From positions 1 through 8,313 of the forward strand of contig JAUHZM010000128.1 in NCBI GenBank assembly GCA_030426005.1: a stretch of DNA of 8,313 nt. The letters are read 5' to 3'. The stretch's first letter is position 1; every line of letters starts with the position of its first letter. The notes under the pieces were generated by a model. That model saw only the letters and a program-made list of their open reading frames with translations, did not search any database and had not been told where the DNA came from. The stretch comes from Gammaproteobacteria bacterium (GTDB lineage: Bacteria; Pseudomonadota; Gammaproteobacteria; Arenicellales; Arenicellaceae). Shown in pieces: positions 1-6,039 of the stretch. The translations under genes and the position numbers were made by a program.

Positions 1-41
1 TGTGCGGCGCTTTCGGACCACACCGCAACACACCCCAGGTC

Positions 42-1634
42 ATGACCCGCAAACCCGATAGGAATCAACGTCACCGTGTTAATGCCCGCTCTTGGACCAG
101 CCAAGGCAATGCCGTCACCGAAGCCAACACGCCAACGCTGGATAAGCTTGCTGCGCAGACGCTGTATACCGAGCTGGCAGCGCACGGCACGGCTGTTGGT
201 TTGCCGTCTGATGACGATATGGGTAACAGCGAAGTGGGCCACAACGCTCTGGGGGCCGGACGAATTTTTGCGCAAGGTGCCAAATTAGTAAATCAAGCTC
301 TCGACAGTGGCGAAGTCTATCAAACCACCGTTTGGCAAGAGGCGATTGAGCATGGACGCGATAACACACTGCATCTGTTAGGCCTGCATTCGGACGGAAA
401 TATTCATGCGCACACGCAACATCTATATGCACTGATGCGCAAGGCCGCCGAACAAGGCGTCAAGGAATGCTGCATCCATATTTTGCTGGATGGCCGCGAT
501 GTCGCTGCCCGCTCCGCACTGGTTTACATTGAACAGACAGAAGCACTAATCAATGAGATCAATGCGCAGTATGACAGCAACTTCCGCATTGCCAGTGGCG
601 GTGGTCGCATGGAAATCACCATGGATCGCTACGAAGCCGATTGGGACATGGTGCGTCGTGGCTACCACTGTCATACACATGGTGTTGGCCAAATGTTTGA
701 CTGTGCCGCCGACGCTGTGGAAGCCATGTATGAATCAACTGGCAAAGACGATCAATATCTGCCAGCGTTTGTGATTGCCAAAGATGGCGAACCGGTTGGT
801 CGCATGCAAGACGGTGACGCCGTCATTCTGTTCAATTTTCGCGGTGATCGCGCCATCGAAATCTCCCTCGCATACGAGCGTGACGACTTTGGCAAATTCG
901 ACCGCAACGAGCACCGACCACATCCAAACCTGTATTACGCTGGTATGCTGCAGTACGACGGCGATGAATTCATCCCAGCACAGTATCTGGTCAATCCACC
1001 CGATATCGACCGCACCATGGGCGAGTATCTGTGCGCCGAAGGCGTGAAATTATTCGCCATCTCCGAAACACAGAAGTACGGTCACGTTACCTTCTTCTGG
1101 AATGGCAATCGCTCAGGCTACATCGACAAGGATCTGGAAACGTACATTGAAATCCCGTCCGACAACGTGGAGTTTAATCAAGCCCCAGCCATGAAAGCAC
1201 GTGAAATCACGGACAAAACCATTGAGCTGATTGAAAGCGGCGACTACCAGTTCGGACGACTCAATATCGCCAACGGCGACATGGTTGGACACACGGGCGA
1301 TTTGGCGGCCGCCATCGAAGCCATGGAAGTGGTTGACGAATGTGTTGCCAAACTGATCGACGCGGTCGAAAAAGCTGGCGGAATCTTGCTCTACACCGCA
1401 GACCACGGCAATGCCGATATCATGTTCACAGAAAAGGACGGCGTGCGCACACCCAAAACCAGCCACACCTTAAGCCCGGTGCCGTTTGCGATCGTTGATC
1501 CGAACTACCAAGGTGAATACGAACTTACACCACCAGCCGATGCTGGTCTGACTCACATTGCCGCGACTGCCATCAACCTGCTCGGCTTCGAAGCGCCCGA
1601 CGATTATCAGCCAAGTTTGCTGACGTTCAAATAA
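42..1634 (+). CDS. gpmI: 2,3-bisphosphoglycerate-independent phosphoglycerate mutase, plant-like subtype
   Basis: Interconverts 3-phosphoglycerate and 2-phosphoglycerate in cytoplasmic glycolysis and gluconeogenesis, using two metal ions and a phosphoserine intermediate. Visible motifs: the catalytic serine in MGNSEVGHNALGAG (Ser63); HSDGNIHAH (116-124); LDGRD (149-153); GGGRMEITMDRYEADW (186-201); FNFRGDRA (264-271); KYGHVTFFWNG (345-355); NGDMVGHTGD with Asp413 and His417; TADHGNAD with Asp454 and His455; and His475. These supply nearly all metal ligands of the family. The DMGNSEVGHNALGAGRIFAQGAK block is typical of the plant/protist-like branch rather than the Bacillus/E. coli branch. The 530 residues are near family length. 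Oddity: residues 6-20 do not match the family, and the N-terminal Asp-Gly metal-binding motif (MDGVG or LDGWG) is absent. The start at 42 is chosen because MTRKP resembles family N-termini; the frame is also open to the window edge. No strong ribosome binding site precedes it. The Nudix gene follows after 13 bp. The family call is secure; whether the gene is intact is not. Confidence 0.93.
   Translation: MTRKPDRNQRHRVNARSWTSQGNAVTEANTPTLDKLAAQTLYTELAAHGTAVGLPSDDDMGNSEVGHNALGAGRIFAQGAKLVNQALDSGEVYQTTVWQEAIEHGRDNTLHLLGLHSDGNIHAHTQHLYALMRKAAEQGVKECCIHILLDGRDVAARSALVYIEQTEALINEINAQYDSNFRIASGGGRMEITMDRYEADWDMVRRGYHCHTHGVGQMFDCAADAVEAMYESTGKDDQYLPAFVIAKDGEPVGRMQDGDAVILFNFRGDRAIEISLAYERDDFGKFDRNEHRPHPNLYYAGMLQYDGDEFIPAQYLVNPPDIDRTMGEYLCAEGVKLFAISETQKYGHVTFFWNGNRSGYIDKDLETYIEIPSDNVEFNQAPAMKAREITDKTIELIESGDYQFGRLNIANGDMVGHTGDLAAAIEAMEVVDECVAKLIDAVEKAGGILLYTADHGNADIMFTEKDGVRTPKTSHTLSPVPFAIVDPNYQGEYELTPPADAGLTHIAATAINLLGFEAPDDYQPSLLTFK
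57..101 (+). other. aberrant N-terminal segment of gpmI, possible double frameshift
   Basis: These 45 bases encode the polar stretch DRNQRHRVNARSWTS between MTRKP and QGNAVTEANTPTLDKL, where the family has a hydrophobic beta strand ending in Asp-Gly-Val/Trp-Gly. Read one base later (58-102), the DNA gives IGINVTVLMPALGPA, a hydrophobic strand followed by a Gly-Pro turn that lines up with the expected V-L-x-x-M-D-G-V-G-P. Two compensating shifts would therefore restore much of the motif, but even that frame has Pro-Ala-Leu where Asp-Gly-Val is expected. I infer sequence error or local decay; an unusual but genuine N-terminus is also possible. Confidence 0.5.
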
Positions 1635-1647
1635 ACCAGTCGCTGCG

Positions 1648-2166
1648 ATGTCGGATAAATTGATCCACAAAGGCTCCCTGATCGACCTGTATAAAGAGCG
1701 GGTCGATTTCCCCAATGGCGGGCACACCTATTTCGATATCGTTAAGCACCCGGGTGGCGCTGTGATTGCGGCAATCAATGACCGTAATGAGATTTGCTTG
1801 CTGAAACAATGGCGTCATGCGGTCAACAGCTTTATTTGGGAATTCCCCGCCGGTTGCCTAGAGCCCAATGAACCGCCGCTGGAAACCGCACAACGAGAGC
1901 TGGAAGAAGAAGCTGGCGTGAAAGCGCGTCGTTGGCGCGAGTTAGGCAAGATCGTTTGCAGCCCGGGCTTCAGCAACGAAGTACTTTATCTGTACGAAGC
2001 GCGGGATCTCTCCGAGGGGCAGATCAATTTGGATGACGCCGAACAGTTGGATGCTCATTGGCTACCGCTGGAGACGGTGAAATCCATGTGTCTGAACGGC
2101 GAGATCGACGACGCCAAAACCCTGGCGCTGTTGTTACGCCTGGAATCGGATCGCCCGTTTCTTTAG
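1648..2166 (+). CDS. Nudix hydrolase, ADP-ribose pyrophosphatase-like
   Basis: Probably hydrolyses a nucleoside diphosphate linked to another moiety, most likely ADP-ribose to AMP and ribose 5-phosphate, in the cytoplasm. The Nudix box GX5EX7REUXEEXGU is complete at residues 69-91: Gly69, Glu75, Arg83-Glu84-Leu85, Glu87-Glu88, Gly90-Val91, providing the magnesium-binding glutamates. It is preceded by WEFPAG (64-69) and by an N-terminal strand pair with HPGGAVI (34-40), both typical of the ADP-ribose/NudF-like subfamily. At 172 residues it is somewhat shorter than E. coli NudF (about 209). It starts 13 bp after gpmI on the same strand, so co-transcription is likely, although no good Shine-Dalgarno sequence is visible. 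Its stop abuts the stop of the convergent waaA. The fold is certain; the substrate is inferred, and GDP-mannose or another nucleotide sugar is possible. Confidence 0.9.
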   Translation: MSDKLIHKGSLIDLYKERVDFPNGGHTYFDIVKHPGGAVIAAINDRNEICLLKQWRHAVNSFIWEFPAGCLEPNEPPLETAQRELEEEAGVKARRWRELGKIVCSPGFSNEVLYLYEARDLSEGQINLDDAEQLDAHWLPLETVKSMCLNGEIDDAKTLALLLRLESDRPFL

Positions 2167-2170
2167 CTAA
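2163..2170. other. shared palindrome holding both convergent stop codons
   Basis: The perfect 8-bp palindrome TTAGCTAA contains the TAG stop of the Nudix gene (2164-2166) and, on the other strand, the TAG stop of waaA (2169-2167). The genes converge with zero bases between them. No hairpin-plus-T-tract terminator lies here, although a run of six T follows on the plus strand at about 2176-2181. Any terminator must therefore lie inside the opposing coding region, and overlapping 3' transcripts are expected. Confidence 0.85.
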
Positions 2171-3456
2171 GCGTCCTTTTTTCCCGCAGCCAAACTCGAC
2201 AACAAAGCCACGTTGCGATCCAGCGCACCACGGTGCGCGTCGATAAACGCACGACCACGACGCCCCATTTCATCGCGCAGATTGGCATTCGCTAGCAGTT
2301 CAGCAACCGTTTCAGACAGCGCTTGTTCATTGTTGACCATGATGCCAGCGCCCTCTTTGATGGTCCATCGACTAATATCTGGAAAATTGAACATGTGTTG
2401 GCCAAACACGACCGGCACGCCCAGCGCACACGGTTCAAGAATGTTCTGACCACCCAACGGTACCAAACTGCCACCAACAAATGCCACATCGGAACTGGCA
2501 TACAACAAGGATAATTCCCCCATCGTATCCCCTAAGTACACATCCACATCCGCATCCACTTGGGGTAGTTGATCGGTGCGTCGCACACATTTAAGATTGC
2601 GTCGTTGTACCTTACGCGCTACGGAATCGAAGCGCTCCGGATGCCGCGGCACCACCACCAACAATAAGCTGGGAAAACGAGATTTGAGCTCCTGATAAAC
2701 AGACAGAATAATGCCTTCTTCGCCCTCACGGGTACTGCCGGCGATCCAAATTAGGCGATCCTGACCAAGTTCCCGCCGCAGTACTTCGGCTGACTCAAAC
2801 AAACTCGGTGGCACAGCCACATCAAACTTGATACTGCCGGTCACGCTCATTTTTTCTTCCGGCACACCGAGCAGCGCGAGATGTTTGGCATCCAATTCAC
2901 CTTGCACAGCAAAGTGATCCACCTGACGGAGTGTCTGCTTCACCCAGTTTGAGAAACGCGCATAACCTCGATAGGAACGCTCAGACAAGCGCACATTGGT
3001 ATACACCAACAAAGCACCCTGTTGCTTCACGGCCGCAATCATTTCCGGCCAAATCTCGGTTTCCATAATCAGCGCGATTCGAGGTTGAACCGCCGCCACA
3101 AAGCGTCGCATTGCCCAGCTCAAATCGTAGGGGAAATAACAATGCAACACGCGGTCTTGCAACATCATTTTAACCATTGCTGAACCGGTTGGCGTGGTGG
3201 TGGTCACCAAAATCTTGAGCTCTGGCTGCTCAGTCAGTAGCTGTTTAACCAGCGGCGCAGCAGCGCGCGCTTCACCTACCGACACGGCATGAATCCAATA
3301 ATCGACGGGGCCAGCCTCGCGAATAGCACGCGGTACCACACCAAAGCGCTCTGACCAACGACGCCAGTATTGTGGATTGCGAAATCCTCGCACCACCAAG
3401 CCAATCAGACCAAATGGAATTGCCAGGTTTAGAATCAGGCGGTAAAGCCAGATCAT
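2167..3456 (-). CDS. waaA: 3-deoxy-D-manno-octulosonic acid (Kdo) transferase
   Basis: Transfers Kdo from CMP-Kdo to lipid IVA at the cytoplasmic face of the inner membrane, the first step of lipopolysaccharide core assembly (family GT30). From the chosen start the protein has 429 residues, against about 425 in E. coli. In order: an N-terminal hydrophobic anchor (about 1-22); HAVSVGEARAA with the expected catalytic Glu62; TTTTPTGS (85-92); CYFPYD (106-111); LIMETEIWPE (129-138); RLSERSYRGY (156-165); GSTREGEE (240-247); PRHPERF (270-276); and the nucleotide-sugar region GDTMGELSLLYASSDVAFVG (309-328) with LGGQNILEP (334-342). The frame is open further upstream to 3540, but the ATG at 3456 is preferred: it gives the family N-terminus and makes a 4-bp ATGA overlap with the hemF stop, implying translational coupling. 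It is the last gene of the tsaC-hemF-waaA unit. Confidence 0.95.
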   Translation of the reverse strand: MIWLYRLILNLAIPFGLIGLVVRGFRNPQYWRRWSERFGVVPRAIREAGPVDYWIHAVSVGEARAAAPLVKQLLTEQPELKILVTTTTPTGSAMVKMMLQDRVLHCYFPYDLSWAMRRFVAAVQPRIALIMETEIWPEMIAAVKQQGALLVYTNVRLSERSYRGYARFSNWVKQTLRQVDHFAVQGELDAKHLALLGVPEEKMSVTGSIKFDVAVPPSLFESAEVLRRELGQDRLIWIAGSTREGEEGIILSVYQELKSRFPSLLLVVVPRHPERFDSVARKVQRRNLKCVRRTDQLPQVDADVDVYLGDTMGELSLLYASSDVAFVGGSLVPLGGQNILEPCALGVPVVFGQHMFNFPDISRWTIKEGAGIMVNNEQALSETVAELLANANLRDEMGRRGRAFIDAHRGALDRNVALLSSLAAGKKDA

Positions 3457-4352
3457 GACAGCCAGTCTCTCGGCGTTAGATAGTGTGACAATAATTCGGC
3501 TTCTGGCGAGCCCGCTTCCGGTTCGGCACGGTAAGCCCACGCGGCCATGGGCGGCATCGACACCAGAATCGACTCGGTTCGACCACCGGACTGCAAACCA
3601 AACAGGGTCCCTCGGTCGAACACCAGATTGAATTCCACATAACGACCACGCCGTAACAATTGCCAGTCGCGCTGTGCTTGGTCGTAAGGCGTGTCTTTGC
3701 GTCGTTCTAGAATTGGCAGAATCGCGGGTAAGTAATGATCCCCAACACTGCGCATAAAATCAAAGCTGGCGTCAAAACCCGCGGCATTCAGGTCGTCGAA
3801 AAATACGCCACCGATACCACGCTGCTCCTGGCGGTGTGGCAGGTGAAAATACTCATCGCACCAAGCTTTATATTTGGGGTAGACCGATTCACCGAAGGGC
3901 TGACACGCATCATGCGCGGTCTGATGCCAATGGCGTGCGTCTTCTTCAAAACCGTAATACGGCGTCAGATCAAAACCGCCACCGAACCACCAAACTGGCT
4001 CGTCGGTATCGGCACCAGCAATAAAAAAACGCACATTCATATGCGAGGTTGGCGCAAACGGGTTACGCGGATGAATGACTAGGGAAACCCCCATTGCTTC
4101 AAACGACTTACCCGCCAACTCGGGGCGCTTAGCGGTCGCGGACGACGGCATCTTATCGCCTGAAACATGTGAGAACAGCACACCGCCTTTTTCGATCACC
4201 TCACCATCTGCGAGCACACGAGTACGGCCACCACCTTGACCGCTGTGATGTGTCCAGGCTTCTTCAACAAAGCTTGAACCATCGAGTTGACTGAGGCCAT
4301 CACAGATTGAATCCTGTAGTGACTTGAGATACTGAGCGACTTGTTCTCGCAT
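3453..4352 (-). CDS. hemF: oxygen-dependent coproporphyrinogen III oxidase
   Basis: Catalyses the oxygen-dependent oxidative decarboxylation of two propionate groups of coproporphyrinogen III to vinyl groups, giving protoporphyrinogen IX in heme synthesis; cytoplasmic. The 299 residues equal the E. coli enzyme. Family blocks seen: GGGRTRVLADG (41-50) with KGGVLFSHVSG; VIHPRNPFAPTSHMN (92-106); WWFGGGFDLTPYYGFEEDA (121-139); YPKYKAWCDEYFHLPHR (158-174); RGIGGVFFDDLN (178-189); and YVEFNLVFDRGT (238-249). His94, His104, His143 and His173 match the four conserved histidines of E. coli HemF with a constant offset of two. It lies 33 bp after tsaC and overlaps waaA by 4 bp. In several gammaproteobacteria tsaC and hemF sit beside aroE; here waaA takes that place. 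Its presence implies growth with oxygen. No strong ribosome binding site is visible. No anomalies in length or motifs. Confidence 0.98.
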   Translation of the reverse strand: MREQVAQYLKSLQDSICDGLSQLDGSSFVEEAWTHHSGQGGGRTRVLADGEVIEKGGVLFSHVSGDKMPSSATAKRPELAGKSFEAMGVSLVIHPRNPFAPTSHMNVRFFIAGADTDEPVWWFGGGFDLTPYYGFEEDARHWHQTAHDACQPFGESVYPKYKAWCDEYFHLPHRQEQRGIGGVFFDDLNAAGFDASFDFMRSVGDHYLPAILPILERRKDTPYDQAQRDWQLLRRGRYVEFNLVFDRGTLFGLQSGGRTESILVSMPPMAAWAYRAEPEAGSPEAELLSHYLTPRDWLS

Positions 4353-4385
4353 GGGTCTAAAAGAAGTTATTCATTGGGAGGCCGA

Positions 4386-4964
4386 TTATCGCAGGATTTC
4401 ACCGCTGATGGCATCCCGAATGGTCGAAGCCGATGCTGCCCCGCCGACTGGCGCATCCAGCACGAAATCCAATTCCTCACCCAGTTCTGCGACCACGCTC
4501 TCGGTCGTGAGTAAGGCTGGTTCGCCATGACGATTGGCACTGGTTGAAACGATTGCCTGCCCAAAATCTCGACACAACGCTTGACTCAGTGCATGGCCTG
4601 GAATGCGCATCGCGATTGTGGTGTGTTTGCCACGCACCCAGGTTGGCACGTGTGGTTTGGCCGGCAACAACCAGGTATTCGGACCCGGCCAACTGGCTTG
4701 AATCCGTTCAAGCTTGCTCAAGCCATCGAGTTCAGCATAGTCCTCAACCTGGGTGAGGTTCGCTGCGATCAGGATCACACCTTGCGTCGCTGCTCGCTGC
4801 TTCACCTCTAACAAACGCTCAACGCTGTGCTGATTACGCGGATCGCAGCCGAGTCCGAAACAATACTCGGTCGGATACGCAATCACGCCACCAGCACGCA
4901 GTGTTTCCACGGCCCTAGTGAGCTGTTGTTGAATTTGAACGGAGAAATCCTGATTCTGGGTCAT
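4386..4964 (-). CDS. tsaC: L-threonylcarbamoyladenylate synthase (TsaC/YrdC)
   Basis: Makes threonylcarbamoyl-AMP from threonine, bicarbonate and ATP, the first step of t6A37 modification of tRNAs that read ANN codons; cytoplasmic. The 192 residues compare with 190 in E. coli TsaC. Single YrdC domain, without the C-terminal Sua5 extension: VIAYPTEYCFGLGCDP (27-42), LEVKQR (52-57, with conserved Lys55 and Arg57), ILIAANL (64-70), WPGPNTWLLPA (92-102), TIAMRIPGH (116-124), STSANRHGEP (140-149) and a C-terminal STIRDAISGEILR. Oddity: after KQR the usual Pro and the following Lys or Asn (KQRPxxK) are Ala58 and Gln61. It is the first gene of the unit with hemF and waaA, with a TATAAT box 25-30 bp upstream of the ATG. 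Function is confident from family and context. Confidence 0.95.
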   Translation of the reverse strand: MTQNQDFSVQIQQQLTRAVETLRAGGVIAYPTEYCFGLGCDPRNQHSVERLLEVKQRAATQGVILIAANLTQVEDYAELDGLSKLERIQASWPGPNTWLLPAKPHVPTWVRGKHTTIAMRIPGHALSQALCRDFGQAIVSTSANRHGEPALLTTESVVAELGEELDFVLDAPVGGAASASTIRDAISGEILR

Positions 4965-4988
4965 ACACCGACTCTAAACGACAGACTG

Positions 4989-4994
4989 ATTATA
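4989..4994 (-). promoter_or_regulatory. candidate -10 box for the tsaC-hemF-waaA unit
   Basis: The minus strand reads TATAAT, a perfect sigma-70 -10 hexamer, in the 72-bp gap between the DUF547 gene and tsaC. A weak -35 (TTGCGT, 3 of 6, minus strand 5019-5014) lies 19 bp upstream, longer than ideal. A start site near 4982 would leave a leader of roughly 18 nt before the tsaC ATG. It supports tsaC as first gene of an operon separate from DUF547. Confidence 0.45.
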
Positions 4995-5036
4995 TGACCA
5001 CCGATTCTGCACCACGCAAGGCGGCACAGACAAGGA

Positions 5037-5915
5037 TTAAGAGTCCGGTTTATTGAGTTCCCAATCGTATTCAAACACGGGGTCGCTTGCTGCATTGATC
5101 ATACTTGCGACTTCGGGTCTGACGTGTTTTCTAAGATAGCTCAGCATACTGGCTTGATCTTCGGCGAAATCGCGGCCATACCAATCGAATAACGACGACA
5201 ACACCAATTGACCACCGTCAATGCGCGCTGCACGCGGATGTTGCATAAAGGCCTGTTCAGCACCGTTGAGCAAAGCCTCGTTATTGTCCCCATCAAACGC
5301 TGTTTTAAGCAAATTAGGACAACCCAGGCTGGCACAGTTCAATACAAAATGCAGTCGGTGATCTTGCCAATGCGGGCGCAGAATACCGTGTTCAATATTG
5401 TCCAAACTCAGGTCTTGCTGCGCAATTTTGACCGACTCACGCTCCCAGGGACCAGGCGTGAATACGCCGGACCGAATCTGCCGAATGCTGGTGACTTCGT
5501 CGCCATTTCGGTAAGAGCGGGCCACGATTTCAACCGTTTTGGCATTGTATAAATTGATCCAATAAGCCAGTTGCTCACTGCGATTCAACTGACGTGGCTC
5601 GAGCAGTTGCAGATAATCTAGATAATCGTTAAGGCGCTGTAAATCGACCTCGGTCACCGCCGCGTAATCAAACCGATTGATGCCGCTTGGATGATTGTCA
5701 TCCAGATATTTGTTTAGAATCGCCTGCCATGGATCGTGATTCACATTGATCAGGCTGCGCTCTTCGTAATCGTCCCAAAATTTAATGCTCTTGGATTCCG
5801 GTCCTGGTGCAGCCGAGACTAAGCCCGACACCAGCCATGCAACACTGAACGTTGCTCCGACAACCCAATTCCTCAACGCGTCCAACACGCGTGTCTCCTC
5901 AACCCTATAAAACAT
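5037..5915 (-). CDS. secreted DUF547-domain protein of unknown function
   Basis: A protein of 292 residues from the chosen start, with an N-terminal signal peptide: charged start, hydrophobic stretch about residues 18-34, likely cleavage near LVSA-AP, placing it in the periplasm or outer envelope. The body carries the conserved DUF547 pattern: EQLAYWINLYNAKTVE (114-129), PGPWE (154-158), LSLDNIEHGILRP (169-181), LHFVLNCASLGCP (188-200, with Cys194 and Cys199) and FDWYGRDF (243-250). The biochemical role of this family is not known to me; the invariant Asn-Cys-Ala-Ser and His positions suggest a catalytic or ligand site, but that is inference. The frame also has a GTG three codons upstream (5924), but that GTG is part of a GAGGTG ribosome binding site for the ATG at 5915, so the ATG is preferred. 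It follows the oxidoreductase gene by 124 bp and precedes tsaC by 72 bp. Confidence 0.88.
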   Translation of the reverse strand: MFYRVEETRVLDALRNWVVGATFSVAWLVSGLVSAAPGPESKSIKFWDDYEERSLINVNHDPWQAILNKYLDDNHPSGINRFDYAAVTEVDLQRLNDYLDYLQLLEPRQLNRSEQLAYWINLYNAKTVEIVARSYRNGDEVTSIRQIRSGVFTPGPWERESVKIAQQDLSLDNIEHGILRPHWQDHRLHFVLNCASLGCPNLLKTAFDGDNNEALLNGAEQAFMQHPRAARIDGGQLVLSSLFDWYGRDFAEDQASMLSYLRKHVRPEVASMINAASDPVFEYDWELNKPDS

Positions 5916-5921
5916 GGTTTT

Positions 5922-5927
5922 CACCTC
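5922..5927 (-). promoter_or_regulatory. ribosome binding site deciding the DUF547 start
   Basis: The minus strand reads GAGGTG followed by AAAACC and then ATG at 5915-5913. The spacing of 6-7 bases is optimal for ATG initiation, whereas starting at the GTG inside this motif would leave no Shine-Dalgarno sequence upstream. Confidence 0.7.
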
Positions 5928-5991
5928 ATTGTCCGTTAGCCTTGGGGAATATTTGCTACGGCTATTTTCGTGGAGGTAAACGCTTATTTTT

Positions 5992-5997
5992 ATTATG
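5992..5997 (-). promoter_or_regulatory. weak candidate -10 box for the DUF547 gene
   Basis: The minus strand reads CATAAT (5 of 6 to TATAAT), about 75 bases before the DUF547 ATG. The position 17 bp upstream is AGGGAG, a poor -35. The palindrome at 6025-6039 would then be centred near -46 from a start around 5985, a position typical of activators. This is inference from spacing only. Confidence 0.25.
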
Positions 5998-6024
5998 GGA
6001 ATCTGTCCTGCGTGCTCCCTATTT

Positions 6025-6039
6025 TGGTAACGTTTACCA
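6025..6039. promoter_or_regulatory. operator-like palindrome upstream of the DUF547 gene
   Basis: TGGTAACGTTTACCA is a 6-bp inverted repeat (TGGTAA/TTACCA) around a 3-bp centre, directly after the oxidoreductase stop codon. A half-site GGTAAACG recurs in opposite orientation at 5975-5982. The pattern resembles operators of dimeric GntR-type (TGGT...ACCA) or LacI-type (central CG with flanking AA/TT) regulators. No T tract follows on either strand, so a terminator is unlikely. No regulator gene lies in the window. Confidence 0.4.

Noticed and set aside
71..1466. Several minus-strand and alternate-frame ORFs of 60-117 codons inside gpmI
   Set aside because: They lie wholly within a strongly conserved coding region, show no recognisable motifs and are shadows of its codon pattern.
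3735..4082. Plus-strand 115-codon ORF antisense to hemF
   Set aside because: hemF is full length with all conserved blocks; the antisense frame has no domain, ribosome binding site or compositional signal.
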